Of a stretch of DNA of 64,000 nucleotides, positions 35,301-48,900 are shown piece by piece. The DNA is from Pisaster brevispinus (taxonomy: Eukaryota; Echinodermata; Asteroidea; Forcipulatida; Asteriidae): contig JAMKCF010000031.1 in the NCBI GenBank assembly GCA_023634235.1, forward strand, positions 1,116,001-1,180,000. Reading direction: 5' to 3'. Each line of letters opens with the position of its first letter. Position 1 is the first letter of the stretch. Made by a program: the position numbers and the translations under genes. The notes beneath the pieces are model-generated. The model was not told the origin of the DNA, made no database searches, and saw nothing but the letters and a program-made list of their open reading frames with translations.

Positions 35301-35523
35301 GAACCCCTCAATGTTTTTTTGTTTTTTTACAATCTATACAAAAGCCATAATTTCAAGTTGAAAGGTATAATGTCATCAACTCATTCGATTATCAATTTAT
35401 GACATCACTCATGAACACCTTGTTTTTGTATTAACAAAAACCGAATTACTTATAGCATGGAGGTCCTCCATGCTTATAGTGTGTGTCTTGTTTTGGGGTG
35501 TGTTTTTCCACTTTTTCAGTTTT

Positions 35524-38079
35524 TTAAATGGAACTGTCGATTGTTTTCATTAGTTTTTTCCTCTCCATTTCACCGAAATAGTTATAAAACACAACGGCGG
35601 GAACTAGAATTGCTAGACCGGCAATCCTGAAAGCTACTGATAAGTTAAAATCCGGAGCCCAGTGGAACTTTCCGTGTTCTTCTCCGGGTAGAGGAGCCAC
35701 GCTGAACAGGGTGAAGAAGAGACTCCCAAGGGGCGTGACTAGGGCCTGAACAATGACCAACCAAATAGCGCCCTCAGCGTACTTGACCAGAAGAAAGACC
35801 ATGAGGTTGGCAAGGCAGTAGGCGAAGATGAAGACGATGTAGGCTGGCACTGCGTTGATGCATTCTGGGTCAGCAAAGTACATGCATTTGAGCGCGTACA
35901 ACATGTTCCTTCCGAACTCCTGTATAGAACTCGCCTGGTAAGATAATTAGTTATTAGTAAATCCTTTAGGAAATGACAATCATATGCATGGGGATATTTG
36001 TGGACCGCGGATTCCTCGAAGTCTGTTGCAGCGGTAGTTATTTCGTAATTCCAGTTATTATTTTGTTTATTAACTGTTCATTTTCGTACACACTTGTTTG
36101 ATAGCTGTACACTTGCTCGTGCAGAAGATCCACTCACTAAAATGATAAAAACAATACCCTACAAGGAAAGGTTTTACGTAACAGTTTTGTTTTTTGTTTT
36201 TGGGGGTTTTTTTTACCCAGTCGTTTTCATTTATGGTTTTTTACTTGAAGTAGTAGTAGGTTTACTTACAGCGCCAAACTGCGGAATAAAGTCTGTCCAA
36301 AACGCTAGAAGAATAAAAAGTGTGTTGTACAGCTGTACCCATGCCAGAAACACAAGAGACTCGGTCTGTATAACATAACGATATAAAGTTAAAATGAGGG
36401 GGGATACACTGGTAATATTAAACATGACAGAAGGATTGTTAGTGCCGCTAAGTGCGGCGAACAAAAATTGACATTTTGTTTTTAGTTCCCGGGTACTTGT
36501 ACTCAACCCAGCAACAATCCCACACTGCTGTTCTGGTGAAGTGGTTGAACTGTATGCAGGACATAAAAACTGTGAATGGTTTTATAGAGATACCGAGTGC
36601 TTTGAAATGTCTGTGACGTATACGGAGAAGACTTTCATGCTGCTTCTCAAAACAATGTATTAGAAAAGGATTGTTCTCAATTTTTACGAAACAAATAATT
36701 ATTCAGTATAAAGAAAATTTGGAGCAATTTCCTCCGAAGAGAATTTACGTATACCTGTATTTGTTTGCCTTGCTGACACATTTAAATGCCAATGGAAAAC
36801 AAAGAATTGAAAAACCTGTATTGGTAAAGGTTTACCTGTCCCTTTTTGAGCTCTCTCTCTATCAGTACATTGAGGATGCCAAGAGGGAGGAAGCCCAGTA
36901 AGAAGATGACCGGCCAGAGGGCCGCCATGATGCCTTTGACTGCCCCAGGCTCCGGTGTGGTACTCTGACCAATGTTGAATATCTCCGGTTCTAAGGCTAT
37001 GAAGAGACCGATCAAGACAATGCCGGTACAAACCAGCCGGGCCCTGCCCACTCCTGCAAAAGTTGATGTTTTTAATTAATACTCAATTGTTTCATAAATT
37101 CAACTTTTAAACAACGAAACAGTTGCCATCACTTTGTAAAACGACTTGCACTGTTGTATTTATCTCATCCCACTGGTACCTGACTGGACAATATTTTGTG
37201 ATCAAAGGATGACCATCGAAGCCAGTATTAATGACTACGCTAAGCTCCTTCGTATTTGTTTGTATTAATGTTATATTCACAGCTCTACGGAAGACTTATT
37301 TTAAGCAATCAACTTCCAGAGATCTTGTTAGGAAACACATTTTTTCATTTAGCAATTTAAAGCAACATTTTAAAACCAATTCAAGTCACCTTTCCGTAAG
37401 ATGATGTACCGAAAAATCACAGTGAATGGAATGCTTGACGTCGAGAGGAGCGCCTGCAGTGACCCGGACGTCCTCTTTGGGTCGCTGGCGTACACCACCA
37501 GAATCCCGTTGGCTGCGTTCAAAAAGCCCACCAAAGCCATCAGTTTGTGCGAGACTGATGACGTCGTGACAGCCAGTGGATTGATGTACTTGTTGATGTA
37601 CACAAGGCCGAAGAAAAAGGGCTGAAACCAGACTGCTGTGTAGAGAATGACCGGGTAGGCATCGTGGTATTTGTCCACCGTGTTGTTAAGGAGTGGCAGG
37701 GAGACAAACATGGACAAGTTGAAGAGGATGGTGAGGATTGTCAGGATGACGTTCAGCTTTGTTGCTTTTATCTGTGAAAAGAAAGAAATGTTAGTGCGTT
37801 TGCCCACTCACACGCTAACTTATGGGGTACTTTACACAATCAATGCAACCCAAGTTGACCCAGGTCCAAGGGGACCTGACCCATTTCTGGGTAAGGCTGA
37901 CCCAGAAACTGTTGTTGTTGTTGTTGTTGTTGTTGTTGTCGCTGTCGCTGTCGCTGTCGTCGTTGTCGTTTTTGTCGTCATCGTCGTCGTCTTCGTCGTC
38001 GTCGTCGTCGTCGTTGTTGTTGTTGTTGTTGTTGTTGTTTTTTAATGGGATTTCAGCTCGGCTTACGTCAGTTTCACTC

Positions 38080-38137
<58 letters not shown>

Positions 38138-38310
38138 CCGTGAAACGTTTGAACTGAACTTACCGTAAATGAGTGACCTCCTCTAATATTAAAGTGATGC
38201 TCTGTCTTAGGGATGATGGGAAGGTTTCCTTCTCCGTCGTCATTGAGTGAAATAGACTTGTCCAAAGTGCCATCGGCTGGAAGAAGAAGTTTTTTCTCTG
38301 CCTCTGCCAT
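35524..38310 (-). CDS. Chloroquine-resistance-transporter (CRT)-like membrane transporter (5 coding exons, 417 aa)
   Basis: Minus-strand coding exons: 38310-38164, 37771-37390, 37053-36836, 36365-36270 and 35934-35524. All are GT-AG and in phase (1254 nt). A hydrophilic N-tail (MAEAEKKLLLPADG) is followed by roughly ten hydrophobic segments, e.g. LNVILTILTILFNLSMFVSL, then later IFLLGFLPLGILNVLIE and AIWLVIVQALVTPLGSLFF. LQALLSTSSIPFTVIFRYII resembles the repeat-half signature of the CRT-like family in the drug/metabolite transporter superfamily. Plasmodium CRT is 424 aa. Known members act in digestive-vacuole or lysosome-like membranes and move small cations, peptides or thiols; the substrate here is unknown. 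The MAEAE start has a strong context (CACCATGG) and no upstream in-frame ATG. An acceptor (CCCTCTAG) just upstream implies a 5'UTR intron. Family assignment rests on remembered pattern, not a search. Confidence 0.82.
37908..38136. repeat. GTT/GTC microsatellite facing an AAC microsatellite in CRT-like intron 1
   Basis: GTT repeats with GTC/CTG interruptions run from 37908 to 38040. After a 40-bp spacer, AAC repeats run from 38080 to 38136. They are complementary, so the intron transcript could form a long hairpin. The AAC side ends about 26 bp from the exon 1 donor at 38163. Confidence 0.9.
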
Positions 38311-41300
38311 GGTGCCAGATATAAGATGAAGAACCACCTAGAGGGAATGGAAAGTGAGAAATATTTGAAGTAAAGACGCTACCAACAAAGCATCTCTTTC
38401 ATTCTTTAAACTGTTCCCTCTGGAAATTGTTCTGAGAGCTGCAATTTGCCCCTCCCAAAATTTCACTTTGTGCCAGATACCACGCATAAGAACATGCGCT
38501 CTCTTCACGAAAAAAAACCTGTTTTCCTAATTCGTGGACGTCTTTTTCGTAGACGTCCAGAGTGCGACTGTACAATGTCCATCCTGGGTGATAACAATTG
38601 CAGGACCACACTTCTGTCTTGTACAACAACAGCCATACATTCGTTCTTCCGTTGTAGGATTAGCTTTCCCTCTGGTCCAGCTGAGAAGCACCACCATGTC
38701 AACCTATTTTGCTTATTACCCTCCCGAGTCTCAGGACGTTTTGGCACTCAACTATATGTACTGAAGTTAACACCCAAGTTTATTTAGTTATTTAGATATT
38801 TTATTTTCATTTTAAATGGCACACTTATTTGAAACCCTCCAGTTTTCAGAGTGTATGCCAACTAACACTAAACAAACAGCATGTTAAAGTTTCACGTAAC
38901 ATTTTCAAAAATACATCGAAATTACGTTTTTTCCCCCAAAGTTTTTCTAAAGGAATTTGAATAACACTCTTGTACTGGTTACTCTGGTATATGGACATCG
39001 AAAAGAAAACCGTCTTTAGGGGCAGTTTTCTGTGCATGGCAAGTGTCAAGTGCTTAATAACCTAATATGTTAAAAAAAACTAAAAAACCACAATACAAAA
39101 CAAAAACTGGGGGGGGGGGGAGTTAATTTTTCAACCACAGTTACCAGTACCTTTAAAGCACGCGGACAACATTGGTAGTGGTCAAAAGCCAGTATCTGCA
39201 CATTGTGTGACGTTAATATGAAATAAAAACCAGCGGAAGTTTCAGCTCAATCAGCCGTCGGAGTCACGAGAAAATAGTGAAAATCAAAATCCATTATGTT
39301 TTAATGTTTTCAAACATCGCGTCTTTTGGACTTTGCGAGATCAAACTCGTATTTGTTTCACCCATTTCTCAAAAAATGTCGCATTTGCAAAAGTATTTTT
39401 CAAGGGAAGTTTTCCACCATGACCATCTTCATTTTAACATGTACTGTATATTATGGGCAAATCTGTGGGCGTTTATATTTCAATCTACGGCTGTGCATGC
39501 CCTTAGGGTGTATAGTGGTATAACCTGAAAATATTTAATTTGTTTTATGTTAGTAATTTACTGGTGTTAACCTAACATTCACGGTTTTATCAGCAAGGAT
39601 AAGTCGCCAGCTTTTCTGGATTGTGGTTTGAGTGTCGATGAAATTTTTTTATCAGCTGAGGGATTTTGTTCCAATTAATGTTATACCCGAGCAACGCAGC
39701 AAAGGTAAGATTCAATGGCCGTGATTTGTGTGAACTGAAAGTTTAAAACCTAACGGGCATATCACATGTACTTTTTATGACAAACAACACCCAGGTTTGT
39801 GATTAGACACTACGTAAGCCTACACGAACAATTCTGAAAACGGAACTAAGTGGCCCTATAGTTTGGTGCATATAGATCTTTGCCACAAAGACCATACTTT
39901 GGTTATTGCTTTCAATATTTGTTTCCTCGTTTTAAAGTGTCCTGATATTGAACAGTTATAGCGTGGGCTTAAATCTTCAGGTGCAATTTTATCCATTTCC
40001 AACTACACTTTTCCCGCAAGCGAGTTTAGATTATGGATTCTTTTACAATCATCTCATCTTCCCGTATGAATGATTAAAAGACAATTTCTGACACAAATAA
40101 TCTACAGAATAATACATGGCCACTGATCAATTCGATTACATTAGAAATGTGTTTCTATCATTTTCGTTCACTTGCCATTTTGTATTACTGTATTGAGCTT
40201 AAAATTGTAACTTTCTCTGTAGACCATTAGATCGATGTTATCTTGTCTAAAATGAGGGGTCTGGGATGACACATCGTTTGCAATGGTTAACTAAAAAAAA
40301 AAAAATTATAAATACTTTTGCCCTTCCGTGGACGGCCTCTGCTCGTACGGTATTGTCTAAAGAATTAAAATAACACCACATTATTGATCAACAACCCGTT
40401 AATCTTAATTTTTGCCAGCACATTTAAGTCAATGAAGGGGACTTCGGAAGGGAAGTATCTGGTCCCGGTACTCGGCTTTAAGATGATCGAAGAAAGAGAT
40501 CGATTGAGCCCCGTGATGAAGGTCACAGCCACGACCCTATGCATTTAGGATAGCTGCTTAAACATTGTCCCTTATATGGGGGTGGGGTGGGGGGGGGGGT
40601 GGGGGAAGTCAGGTTTTTCTGATTTCATTAGATTGTAAAACCATGCATCGTGTGCCTGGGAAAAGTTTGCAGTTTCTAGGCCCGTCTTCCAGGCAGATTT
40701 TATGATTATAGTATTTTGGTCCCAGTAACAGAACGTAAGCATAACAATGGCTCCTGACAAACAAACAAAAAGTTGCATTAATGTTACATAATTATTATTG
40801 ATGCTAGAACTACCCCAAAGACATGTTTGCCATATCCGGACAAAAGTAAACCTTCCTACACTGACTTGGGGAAAAGACATAAACGAAACAATCAATTTTC
40901 ACGCTCAGTTTTCTTGGAACACCAGTTTGCACAGTGGCCTTATTGCTCACAGCATTTTAAAACGATAACACTTCCTTTACGTCCTTCCGGCCACAGGACC
41001 GCAACTCCATTGTTTTGGTCAGATATCAAAAGCACAAACCACAATTTTGAGCCTATACTGCGACAGCACCGAAACAATATAGGGGCTGGGTTAAATTTTC
41101 GGGGGGGGGGGCACAAGGGGTGCACCTTCTTTTCTATAGGGGGCACTTTTGGCAAATTAAAACTGTAGTTTTCGTTAACATTTATCTTATTAACAAGCCC
41201 ATTTTTGCGCTCTCCAATGTTATGCCATTTACTACCTTTTTTTCTAAGATAATCGGACATGAATGTAAAAGCAAATACATTGTCTGCGTGTAAATGGCAA

Positions 41301-42968
41301 AATAGTTTTAAAAACATTAAAATTATCAAGCTTATAAAATGTAACATTTTACTCTGGTATTTTTTTTATCTCAAAGGTCCAGAATCAAAAGGGGTGACGG
41401 GGCGGGGCATGGACCGGGGCATGGAAATCAAATGGGGGCACGTGCCCTGCCCCCCCTCCCGTGCCCCCACCCCTTAGTTAAGCCACTGCAACTGCGAGTG
41501 GAGGGACAATATTTCACTACAGCGTTTAAAATACTATTTATAAGGTATCAATGGCCGTCCACAATAGTTTGTTATATCTCCATGATTCAACTGAAACAAC
41601 AAATTGTGTTCATTTCCACGCAGGCGACAATCTCCAACCAGCCAACTACTTTTGAAAAGCAATTCACTTCCAGATTTGACCAGCGTTCTTTCGAGGGAAC
41701 ACTTTGATTGTATTTATGTAGAGGCCGCTTATCATTATAATCAGACTCCGGCATATCGTAGCGTAATGTGTCTCACCTATTTTGAAATACACCGAGTTTT
41801 GTCCATGACATTAAAATTTTCAGGCTGCATTTAGGCTAAGTAAATCACTTGTCTTTGACCATGATACCTATAAACAAAAACATAAATTACTAGTGTAGTT
41901 ATATTTTGATGTTTCTATTAATTTACGAAATGAGCGCACTCACCTTAATTAAAACCCGCTTGAAGTCTAGTCCTGTAGTTTGGAGAATTTGTCTATTGGT
42001 GTTTGAACTTATTAAAACAAAAAAGCCTGGCTTATGCAATCACACCAGTTGCTCCATGTTGAAGGCTACCCCCAAAAAACGATCTTGTAAGTAAAACATT
42101 TAAAATGACATGCCTTCAATGATCCATGACGCGTTGATCAAGCACTGTTGTTCTCAGCAATCTTCTTTTTTAATCATGTGACTGAGCGAATTGCAAACTC
42201 GTGACTTCCTGCACGCCCACTTTGTCGCACGCATTTACACCGCTGTGCTTCTTGGTCCAACACGATTGCGCTAATTATCGGTAAATAGCTCGAAGAGAGA
42301 CTCTATAAATGTCTACCTCCATGGTCTGCCGGGTATACCTAGCACACTTATCAATACACTGCAATGGTATTGTTTACACAAGGTGTGCGTCAACTTTGTG
42401 TACTGACCTCTACAGGTCAATTGTAATCAGAAGTTGAAAAGCTTGTACTGAGGCAGGCAGTCTACAAAAAAACACACCAAAAAAACCCAACACAACAACA
42501 ACATATGCTACAATGATGAGGTAAATAAAGGGTTAACAAACTTTTTGTAAATATCACATAGCTGCGCACTCTATCCCAATTTCGAGGGTTCACTAAGTTG
42601 GGGGTAGACCCCCCCCCCCACGCGGCACGCCCTCTCTCAGCAGTTTTTATGGTAATAATTTAATGTAGAAGTAGAACTTAAAAGTTGACATTGTAAGTTT
42701 TATTAATTCAAAAATATTTTACTGGAAACAATTTCTGTAAAAATACTAAAATTGAAAAGAAACTGCGCCCTCTTACGACAAGGACAGACCAATGCGCAGT
42801 ATGCTGCGTGATGATTTGCAAGTGACGTGGACGTGTGCACCAGTGTTCTGGAGCGAGAAGAGTGATTAGTTTAGTAAAAAAAAACGCACCAAAAAACATC
42901 ATTTTCAGAGTGGATGACATATACAACAAAGAGGTGAAACATATTCAAGGCAAGGTTCTGCAATGCAT
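38311..42968. other. Head-to-head spacer between the CRT-like gene and COPG
   Basis: 4.66 kb between divergent start codons. No gene is seen; short open frames show no domain. It holds G-runs at 39108, 40570-40605 and 41101, and a C-run at 42609. The minus-strand side should contain the CRT-like 5'UTR exon, and the plus-strand side the COPG promoter, but neither start site can be fixed from sequence. Confidence 0.55.
42780..42968 (+). promoter_or_regulatory. COPG: Candidate COPG proximal promoter with UPRE/CRE-like site
   Basis: TGACGTGG at 42823-42830, about 140 bp before the COPG start, matches the core bound by ATF6/XBP1/CREB3-type bZIP factors. A CCAAT box lies at about 42789. No TATA box is obvious. 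COPI genes are known targets of secretory-load bZIP factors in other animals; the role here is inference. Confidence 0.35.
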
Positions 42969-45900
42969 ATGCTAAGACGGGACAAGAAAGACGAAGAAGA
43001 TGGTAATGTATTTAAGTTAACTTGTGAAATCATCGATCAACCAACCTGACAAGTCCTTGTTGCTTGTTGTGGGCAAAAAAAGTTAGACAAAATTACAAAC
43101 CTGTGTACTTTCATTCGAAATGACTGAGCTGAGAGGTGGGTGCAGGGCCAAGAACTGGAGGGAATCCAGTCAGTAGCACATTAATGTCACGTCAGGGGCT
43201 ACACAGGTACAGCCTACACCCATCCAAGAGGTATTCATCCAAGAAGGTCACTTGCTGGTGTGTATGTTGGGCGCGATCGGTCAATCTGCACGATCGACCG
43301 AATGTATACTGTCCGGAAAATGGGAAGATTGTGTAGTCCTGATCATTGATGTTGTTGGTTTGTAAATTGTAAGTGATGTTAATAATGACATTCCTAATCG
43401 CAATCGCAATGTTGGCACACTCATATAAAACTTTAAAAGCATAGCTGTTGCAGAAAGTTAAGTTATTTAGTACTAATTGTAGCACTAGAATTGGCATATA
43501 TGCCGAGGAATTAAAACTACTTCATGAAACAGCCGTCGATAACGTTGCACGCCTTTTCAAGCAAGGTGGAGGACTGCAAAACGGCTCGGATGTTGTGCTA
43601 CAGAGGATCGGCAACATGATAATTTTATTGTTTATCAAACAACAAATATTTAAATTGGGCCAATTAAAATAGATCATATAACAATGGAGGGAGGAGGACA
43701 CTTCAAGATATCTGCTGGAAAAGGGAAGTCCACGTCCATCCCATGCTTACTTTTCTGAAGTTTGTGTCCTTGAGCCTTGTGAGACTGTTTTATAAATGGG
43801 AGTATGTGTTTGCAGTAGAGGGCACCCTACTGATTTGGAACAGAATCACTGATCTGGTACTATCAAACGGTGACAATACTTTTCTCAAAGTCTGTTCAAA
43901 AGTATTAATGTTTTGTGTCAATGGAGCGTGGTGGTGAGTTGTATGACATGTTTAGGTAAACTGATCAAAGACTAAAGAGATTGCAACAAAGACAATGTGA
44001 AGTCAAAAAGTGAACTGGTCAAACAACTGTACTAAATGTCGGATAACAGCATAATGATAAAAGGCATGAAAAACTTTCTAAAAATATCCTTCAATAAGGG
44101 AGTGTTGGAGAAGAGCAATGAGTGGACCTGCATTCTGCAATTGTACCAGTGAGTTACATGGAGATGAATCAAGACAGGTCATACTCACATAGTAGTTAGT
44201 TATTATGCTGTATCAGCACACATAGTGTTAAAATGCACATCAGTAAATATCGTGGCTGCCAACGAGGTTCAGATGGTTACCGTTGGTGGTTGATTGGACC
44301 TTTGGAGATTATTCATGACATAGGAATCAGACCGATCACAGTTTCAGACTTTATTTCCCTTAAAAACAGAAATGCTGTGCCTCTAGAGACACAAATTAGA
44401 TAAAGAAAAGGTGACAAGCTATTCGTTTATAAATGAAGTGGCAGCTCAAGATCAGTTTATCTGGAAGCTTCTCACTAGTCGGGCAGCCAGTGCAGAAATG
44501 CATGATGCTGAGTTGCTGACTGTTGATGATGATGATGATGATTTAAATGTGGGAGTAAATTTTTAATAATAAAAGAAGAATATATTCTTTTTCTTTGGGG
44601 GCGGGGATGGAATGAATTTGGTTTACTTTATACACTTTATTATCAACTTAAGCACTCGCATTTTGCCATGCTTATTTTGCAAACTCATGAGATATTAAAA
44701 TCAGTGATATGCCATCCCAGTGTCTTGAATCATCATTCTCAAATAAAGTGATTTTTACTTTTCTTTGTCTTTTCTTGAAGGAGGATCAGCAAATCCATTC
44801 CAGAACATGGAGAAGAGTGCTGTTCTACAGGAGGTCTGTACAAAGTTCATTCCGTATTAACGTGTAACTAAAAAAACTCCTTTTGTAGGGTCATAGCTTG
44901 GTAATGACCACTGAAAAAGTTTGTGTTGTTTCTATCTGAAAGTTTACTTGTTATAAAGATGGTAGTTAGTGGTGGTAAGCATAATAATACATAAACTACA
45001 CAAAAGTTTGCCTTGAATCATGTGGCGTAGCAACTATCTCGATAGTCTGAGAAATTTAAAATTTAAGCAGTAACTTGTGATCAAGGAAGTCATTGTACTA
45101 GATATTATTTAAATCTAATTTATAGCAAATGGCTTACTTTATGGCACTGGTTACTACAGAATTCTACGCTTTGGTGCTCTGTAAAGTGTGTGATTTCGTG
45201 GGCTGTAAGCCCAGAATTCTGCAGTAAGCTGTGCCATGAAATTAGGCCCAGTTCAGAATATTTGAGTGTACCAGATGAGTGCTGTTGTTTTTCTTACATT
45301 TTAAATTTCTACCATCTCAACTTTTGTCACAGGCACGTGTCTTCAATGAGACTCCCATAAAGCCAAGGAAATGCTGCCACATCTTGACGAAGATCATGTT
45401 CATCTTGAACCAGGTCAGTCACTTCCCATTCACCATCAATGTAACCAAACTGAGGCTGGAAGGGGACAGATAGTCTGGCTTCCGTTTTGTATAAAGTGTT
45501 TACCTGGGCCAAATTTCATAAAGACCCTGAAAACAGGTTGTGTAATTTCTATTTTAAAGTTTGATTGTTACATAGATGGTAATGGTAGTAAGCATCCTGC
45601 GAAATTATTTTGTCTGAAATGCCCCCGTTGGTTAGAAATCAATAAAAACATTAGAATCTGAGAAACAATTCATCTCAGATTACTGAGGGTTGGTGTCCGT
45701 TCATGAATGATACGGCCCAACAATGCGGGTTGTACTCGCTGTCACCTCGCTAAGCAGATGGATTCTACGTTTTTTGTGAAAATACCTTGGCATTTTTTTT
45801 GGACATTTTCTCCACAAGTAGACACTGTATTCAGCTGAATCTTGCACATGTGACTTTCTTTCTTGATAATTTTGCCAATAAATCAACATTACGTTGACAA

Positions 45901-48900
45901 AAACCAAACAAATACCCTACCTTTAAGCACAAAAACTTTGCTTAGCACAGGAAAATCTTGCTAAGCAGAAACAGGTTAGCAGCTTCAACATGTAATGTAT
46001 AATGTGTGTGACTGGTTCCTACTTAAATTTTGCTTGACAGCAAACATTGCTCAGTACCATTTTCTGCGTGATTAAATTGGGGCATGCTTGCTAATGCACA
46101 GTGATGACAAATAAGAAGCCAACAAGTGGTGACTGAGGAAACAAAGCAAATCCATTGTGAATGGTCACATGTGTTGTCGGATCTTTTTAATCGCTCATAA
46201 AATACACATTTTGCACATTTTTCTGTAGGCAGAAAATCCGCTTACCGTTCAACAATCTCATGAAATTTTACTTTTTCGGGAGAAGTAGTTTTAAACAATG
46301 TTGAGACATTTTTATGAAGTTTTACTCTTCAAGGAAATGTAGATATAAAAACTTTCAGAAATTAATTTTGTGAGGAAACTTACAATGCTTTTTTCCCTAC
46401 TATTATGCAGGGTGACCACATTGGTACAATGGAAGCGACTGAAACCTTCTTTGCTATGACCAAGCTCTTCCAATCAAGTGACGTAAGTTCAACCACAAAC
46501 GAGTTCGGACAAGAAATCGGGGTCCACCATTGGTCGATGGCTGCATATGCTCACTAACAATCTAGTGCGAACGCCGCTGGTTTTATGTCTGGCAGAGCGG
46601 CCAATTTTCCCTGATTCTGCAGAAAGTTCCCTGAAAATAACTCAGTCTTTCCATATGCGGATGAAGAAATTTGAAAATCTCCCTGATTATGGAAACTTTT
46701 TCCCTGTTTATGTTGAATGCAATTCTAAATGTCTCTCTGATTGTTATACAAAAACTCTCTGATTGCAAGATGAAAAGGTTGGCAGCTCTGGCCTAGTGAT
46801 GAGACTTTTGTCTGGAAATAGAAATTATTCTCACATTTTCTTTCACACCATTGGCATAGCAAACATTTCACAATGTGCAACAACTCCTGTGCATCGTTGT
46901 TCCAGCTCACGCACAGTGAAAAATGAAACAAGCCTATGGTAACCAGTGAAGCAACCATGTTGGGTAAGCTGGTGGCAAATAGTTGACTAGAGAAGACTAA
47001 CCTCGGGTGACTAGACAGCGTCTGAGTCCAGCTAGTCCATCATTAGCTGATGATTGTCCTTTTCCAATTTTTCTCCGTATTTTCTTTAATATTCAATGTA
47101 GTTAAACAGAGGAAAAAGTAGTTAGAGAGGAAATTGGGACTGGTCCCTTATTGATATAATGAGAATTAGCATTCATGATTTTCTATGACACAAAGGGAAC
47201 ATGACAAAATCGGTAGCAGCTTGATTATGGCAGTGTTCCTGCGGATCCTTAAAAAGTAATAAAAAGTCTTAAATTTGTCTTTTTAAAGTGTGCAGATACT
47301 CTGTATGGTCTATGTATTTCTGTGAGAATCGTTACAAGTTTACTTGCTCCAACACACATTTCATGTTTGTTTATGTGATTTACCATCAGGTGATGCTGAG
47401 GCGCATGTTGTACTTGGTCATTAAGGAGATGGCTAACATAGCAGAGGATGTCATCATCGTAACCAGCAGTCTGACCAAAGATATGACGGGCAAGGAGGAT
47501 ATGTATCGAGCTGCAGCCATAAGAGCGCTGTGCAAGATCACTGATGTAAGTCAGATGTTTACCGTTATTGTCATCATGTCTGTAGTAGTACAGAAAGATT
47601 TACTACAGACGCATTGCACATGACGCCACAAGCTCAAACAGTGCCCTCACTGAGGTCAAAGGAAGCGTGGTGCTCATGTTTGTGTGTCCATGTAATGTCG
47701 TTTCCAATATTTGACCTCAGTGAAGGCAGCCAATGCGAGAGGTCCATTACAATGTGGATGGAATAACTCGTAAGGTTTGTCCAAATGTGAAAAAAGTAGG
47801 GTTTTTTTTAAAATGCAGAATGCAGGGACAAAACTGGAAAGAAAAAACAAATTTCAGGGAAAGGATGGAAAGAGTGATTAAATTACACAGAAGCCATGGA
47901 GGCAGTGGGCTCTGTTTCCCCTGGTCTTGGCCTCGGTGCCCCTTTAAGTTATTTTCATAGAAGTAATAACTTTACTGTGGAGGTGCCCTTTGCAAAATGA
48001 AGATGGCGTTGCCCCATCGGAGATGAAATTCAAAGCTTGCTTTTAAAATGATCAGCCCTAGGACTATGCCTAAATTTGAGTATCTTGGGATTTGTCTGTA
48101 GCCATTGACAATGCTAAGGTATTGATAGTTTCACTATTGTAGCCTTATCCATAGCCTAAGCCATTGGGTCAGACGTGGCTTCTATTGGCAATGTCCGAAT
48201 CAATACAGGGCTTGAATTTTAAGACATTTTCCACTAGCCCACACGTCTAGTAGCTCGGAAAATTTACTGGGCAACTGTATCTTTCTTTTTTTTCTTTCTT
48301 TTTGATTAGGATGAAGTTTGAAGCTGAAAAGTTTGAGAATAAAGACTTGTTTTGAGTTTTGAAGTTACTGGCCCGATACTAAAGTGCAATAGATCCAGTT
48401 ATTTGTAGCTAGATCAATATGCCATGTTTTATGAAACCAATCTAACCAAACTGTATTTTGTTTGTTAAAGACCACCATGTTACAGGGTCTAGAGCGTTAC
48501 ATGAAGCAAGCTATAGTGGATAAGGTCCACAGTGTGTCGAGTGCTGCACTTGCATCATCACTGGTAAGCAAAAATACCACTTTTAAAAAGTCCTTCTTAA
48601 TGCACCATGTTATTGTGGGGTTTTGTGGCCAAGCGGTCTCCTGCATCTGACTCAAGTGCTGATGGTTGAATCATCAGAGTGTGGGTTCGGTTCCAGGTTG
48701 TGACACTTGTGTTCTTTAGCAAGGCACTTAACCATAATTGATTCTCTTAACCCAGATGTATCAATGGGAACCTGAGGGGTTGATTTAAGCAGCTTGGGGT
48801 TGTATGCTCCTAGGGAGTTAAGGAATTAAAGGAATTGTCTAAAGAATGCCTGAGGAATAGAGATAACAGTGTTGTAAAGCACCTTGACCTAGCTACCAGG

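Noticed and set aside
37815..38157. Open frames of poly-Leu, poly-Ser, poly-Asn and poly-Asp
   Set aside because: They are translations of GTT/GTC/AAC microsatellites in an intron.
38300..38337. Upstream start for the CRT-like protein (VVLHLISGT extension)
   Set aside because: The extension begins at GTG, directly after a likely splice acceptor; the ATG at 38310 has a strong context and is the first ATG.
43136..44560. Possible decayed transposase or other gene in COPG intron 1
   Set aside because: Several short frames look protein-like but are broken by stops, and I could match none to a known transposase motif.
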